Of a stretch of 7,642 nucleotides of DNA, positions 5,925 to 7,642 are shown one piece after another. How positions within the stretch are numbered: the first letter of the stretch is position 1; each line of letters opens with the position of its first letter. The stretch comes from an uncultured Clostridia bacterium. GTDB taxonomy: Bacteria > Bacillota > Clostridia > Oscillospirales > Acutalibacteraceae. The DNA lies in assembly GCA_947165115.1 (NCBI GenBank), contig CAMUZD010000068.1, forward strand, positions 1 to 7,642. The letters run 5' to 3'. The notes under the pieces were generated by a model. The model worked only from the letters and a program-made list of their open reading frames with translations, did not search any database and was not told the DNA's origin. A program made the position numbers and the translations under genes.

Positions 5925-7642
5925 ATGATGAAATCAAACAAAGCAAAGCTTACCGCAATTCTGCTCGCGCTGGCAATCCTTATCTCTTCGCTGCCTCTTG
6001 TTGTTGCGCACGCAGAGGAGGGAACAATCCATCTCGGAGTGTTTTCCGACCCTCACTATTTTCCGAACAGCCTGAGCGGCGGCAATAACGAAGCGTTTTT
6101 CAAAAAGAATTATTATAAAAACAAGGAATATGACGAGCACGATTCCGAGGTTTCAAACGCGCTTGAGGGAATCGAGAAAGTCCTCTCCGAATATGAAGAG
6201 GAGGGCGCAAATTTCCTGCTGATTCCGGGCGACCTCACCAAGGACGGCGAGCTTGAAGGACATAAGGAGCTCGCGGCGAAGCTCGAGGAATGGGAGGCAA
6301 GAACGGGCATCCCCGTATTTGTCACCAACGGCAACCACGATATCAACAATTCCGACGCTTCCACCTTTGTAAACGGAATCGAGGAGCAGGGAGAAAAAAC
6401 TTCGCCCGAGCAGTTCAGGGAGATTTATAAGAATCTCGGCTTTGACGAGGCCGATTCCTTCTTCACGCCCGCCGATTATCCCGCAGTCAAGGGCGGCATG
6501 CTCTCATACGCCGCAGACCTCGGCGACGCCTTCCGTCTGATAGTTGTCGATACGAATATCTATACTGTCGACAACGGCGCGAAAACGGATGAGCACGTAA
6601 CCGACGGCACTGTCGGCCCCGAGCTTCTCAAATGGGTTGTCAAAGAAGCGGAAAAGGCGAAGAGCGAGGGCAAAACCCCCTTCGTCATGCAGCATCATAA
6701 TATAGTTCCCCATATGGAGATTGAAGAGGGCACTTTCTTTGCCTTCGTGCTCAAGGACTGGCTCAGAGTCTGCGAAACCTATGCGGATGCGGGCATCCAC
6801 TATGTCTATTCGGGCCATCTCCATTCGAGCGACACAAGCTCCCATGTAAACGACAACGGCGAAATGCTCACCGATATTCTCACCCCGACCCTCTCGGGCT
6901 ACCCGAATTATTTCAGGACCGTCGATATGACGACGGACGGCGAGAATATCACCTTCGATATGATTAACTGGGATATCGACGATACCCGTCTCGGTCTGCC
7001 TCCCGTCAAAACCGACGAGGGCGAGGAATTTGCCGTTCCCTATAAATACACCAAATCATTTGACCGCACCTTCGGCAACGATATAAACGATTTCCTCTAC
7101 AGGACTCTCGCGGGCGTCGTTGACAAGTATTTCACTCAGATTGCGCAGGCCGGCGGACTTATTCCGTTCCTTAAGATCAAAAACATCGATGTTGAACAAC
7201 TGCTCATCGGTCTTATCGGCACAAACGGCCTCGCTCTCGGCAATATGGATATTGTCACCGTGAGAACCAATCTTATGGGGCTTATCCACGATATCGACAG
7301 GCAGATAATGGCAGAATACATCACCAAGCCCGAAGAGACTCTCGATAAGGTTATGGTGATGATAAAGAAGCTCATGAGCTTTGAAGTCAGCTCATATCCC
7401 TGCACCTACAATAACGAAGTTCTCGGCACGCCGCTGACCGGCAAGGGCTGCACGCTCGGCGAATACGCCACGACCGCCCTTCTGCTCTATTACGGCGGCG
7501 ACGAGGATATATACGGCAAAGAGGGCTATGAATATCTTGAGGACGCGCTCGACGGATTTGACAGCGGCGTCAAGACCGAAGAATTCTTCCGTCTGCTGGT
7601 TGACGTGCTCGATCACGACCTGATTCAGGGCGAAATCCTCAA
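5925..7642 (+). CDS. Secreted calcineurin-like metallophosphoesterase, C terminus beyond the window
   Basis: This gene runs off the right edge; about 572 codons are present. Residues 1-30 are a Sec signal peptide: a lysine-rich start, a hydrophobic core (9-28) and likely cleavage after AHA at 30. The mature protein should therefore be exported to the surface or medium. The two-metal site of calcineurin-like phosphoesterases is complete: D42-x-H44 in FSDPH, GDLTKDG (102-108, D103), GNHD (136-139), QHH (256-258) and GHLH (297-300). The family hydrolyses phosphomonoesters or phosphodiesters; the substrate is not evident. Residues about 310-572 match nothing I recognise and include several acidic stretches. 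Upstream, GGGGA (5916-5920) is a weak ribosome binding site; ATG 5928, one codon later, has a better spacing of 7 bases and is an equally possible start. It lies 36 bases after the GH3 gene, with no terminator evident between them. Confidence 0.9.
   Translation, partial: MMKSNKAKLTAILLALAILISSLPLVVAHAEEGTIHLGVFSDPHYFPNSLSGGNNEAFFKKNYYKNKEYDEHDSEVSNALEGIEKVLSEYEEEGANFLLIPGDLTKDGELEGHKELAAKLEEWEARTGIPVFVTNGNHDINNSDASTFVNGIEEQGEKTSPEQFREIYKNLGFDEADSFFTPADYPAVKGGMLSYAADLGDAFRLIVVDTNIYTVDNGAKTDEHVTDGTVGPELLKWVVKEAEKAKSEGKTPFVMQHHNIVPHMEIEEGTFFAFVLKDWLRVCETYADAGIHYVYSGHLHSSDTSSHVNDNGEMLTDILTPTLSGYPNYFRTVDMTTDGENITFDMINWDIDDTRLGLPPVKTDEGEEFAVPYKYTKSFDRTFGNDINDFLYRTLAGVVDKYFTQIAQAGGLIPFLKIKNIDVEQLLIGLIGTNGLALGNMDIVTVRTNLMGLIHDIDRQIMAEYITKPEETLDKVMVMIKKLMSFEVSSYPCTYNNEVLGTPLTGKGCTLGEYATTALLLYYGGDEDIYGKEGYEYLEDALDGFDSGVKTEEFFRLLVDVLDHDLIQGEIL

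Overview
The window looks like ordinary chromosomal DNA from an anaerobic Firmicute, most likely a gut or rumen Clostridia of the Oscillospiraceae/Ruminococcaceae type. This rests on AGGAGG ribosome binding sites, moderately GC-rich genes separated by very AT-rich gaps, sigma-A-type promoters, and a clostridial-style GH3 beta-glucosidase. The species cannot be named from the sequence alone. No mobile element, CRISPR array, tRNA, rRNA or known riboswitch was seen.

The left part (1-1171, minus strand) is a two-gene operon read leftward from a near-consensus promoter at 1143-1171. The first gene (330-1088) encodes a 252-residue protein that appears to be two tandem SCP2-like (sterol-carrier-protein-2-like) lipid-binding modules. 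Thirteen bases further on starts a PLP-dependent class III aminotransferase of the glutamate-1-semialdehyde aminomutase-like group, which runs off the left edge. A perfect 8-bp inverted repeat lies between promoter and first gene and may be an operator or a leader hairpin.

The middle (1224-2022, minus strand) holds a single-gene unit: mtnN (MTA/SAH nucleosidase) with its own promoter and a hairpin terminator, so it is separate from the operon to its left. It recycles adenine and sulfur from by-products of S-adenosylmethionine use.

The right part (about 2062-7642, plus strand) starts from an AT-rich divergent promoter region. It carries rmuC (membrane-anchored coiled-coil protein with a nuclease-like domain), a cytoplasmic GH3 beta-glycosidase with an extra C-terminal region, and a secreted calcineurin-like metallophosphoesterase that runs off the right edge. 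The gaps are 43 and 36 bases and no terminator is evident in them, so the three may be co-transcribed, although no shared pathway is obvious.

No clear novel system was found. The most useful leads are the duplicated SCP2-like protein coupled to an aminotransferase, the palindrome in its leader, the odd translation start of rmuC, and the uncharacterised C-terminal regions of the GH3 enzyme and the phosphoesterase.
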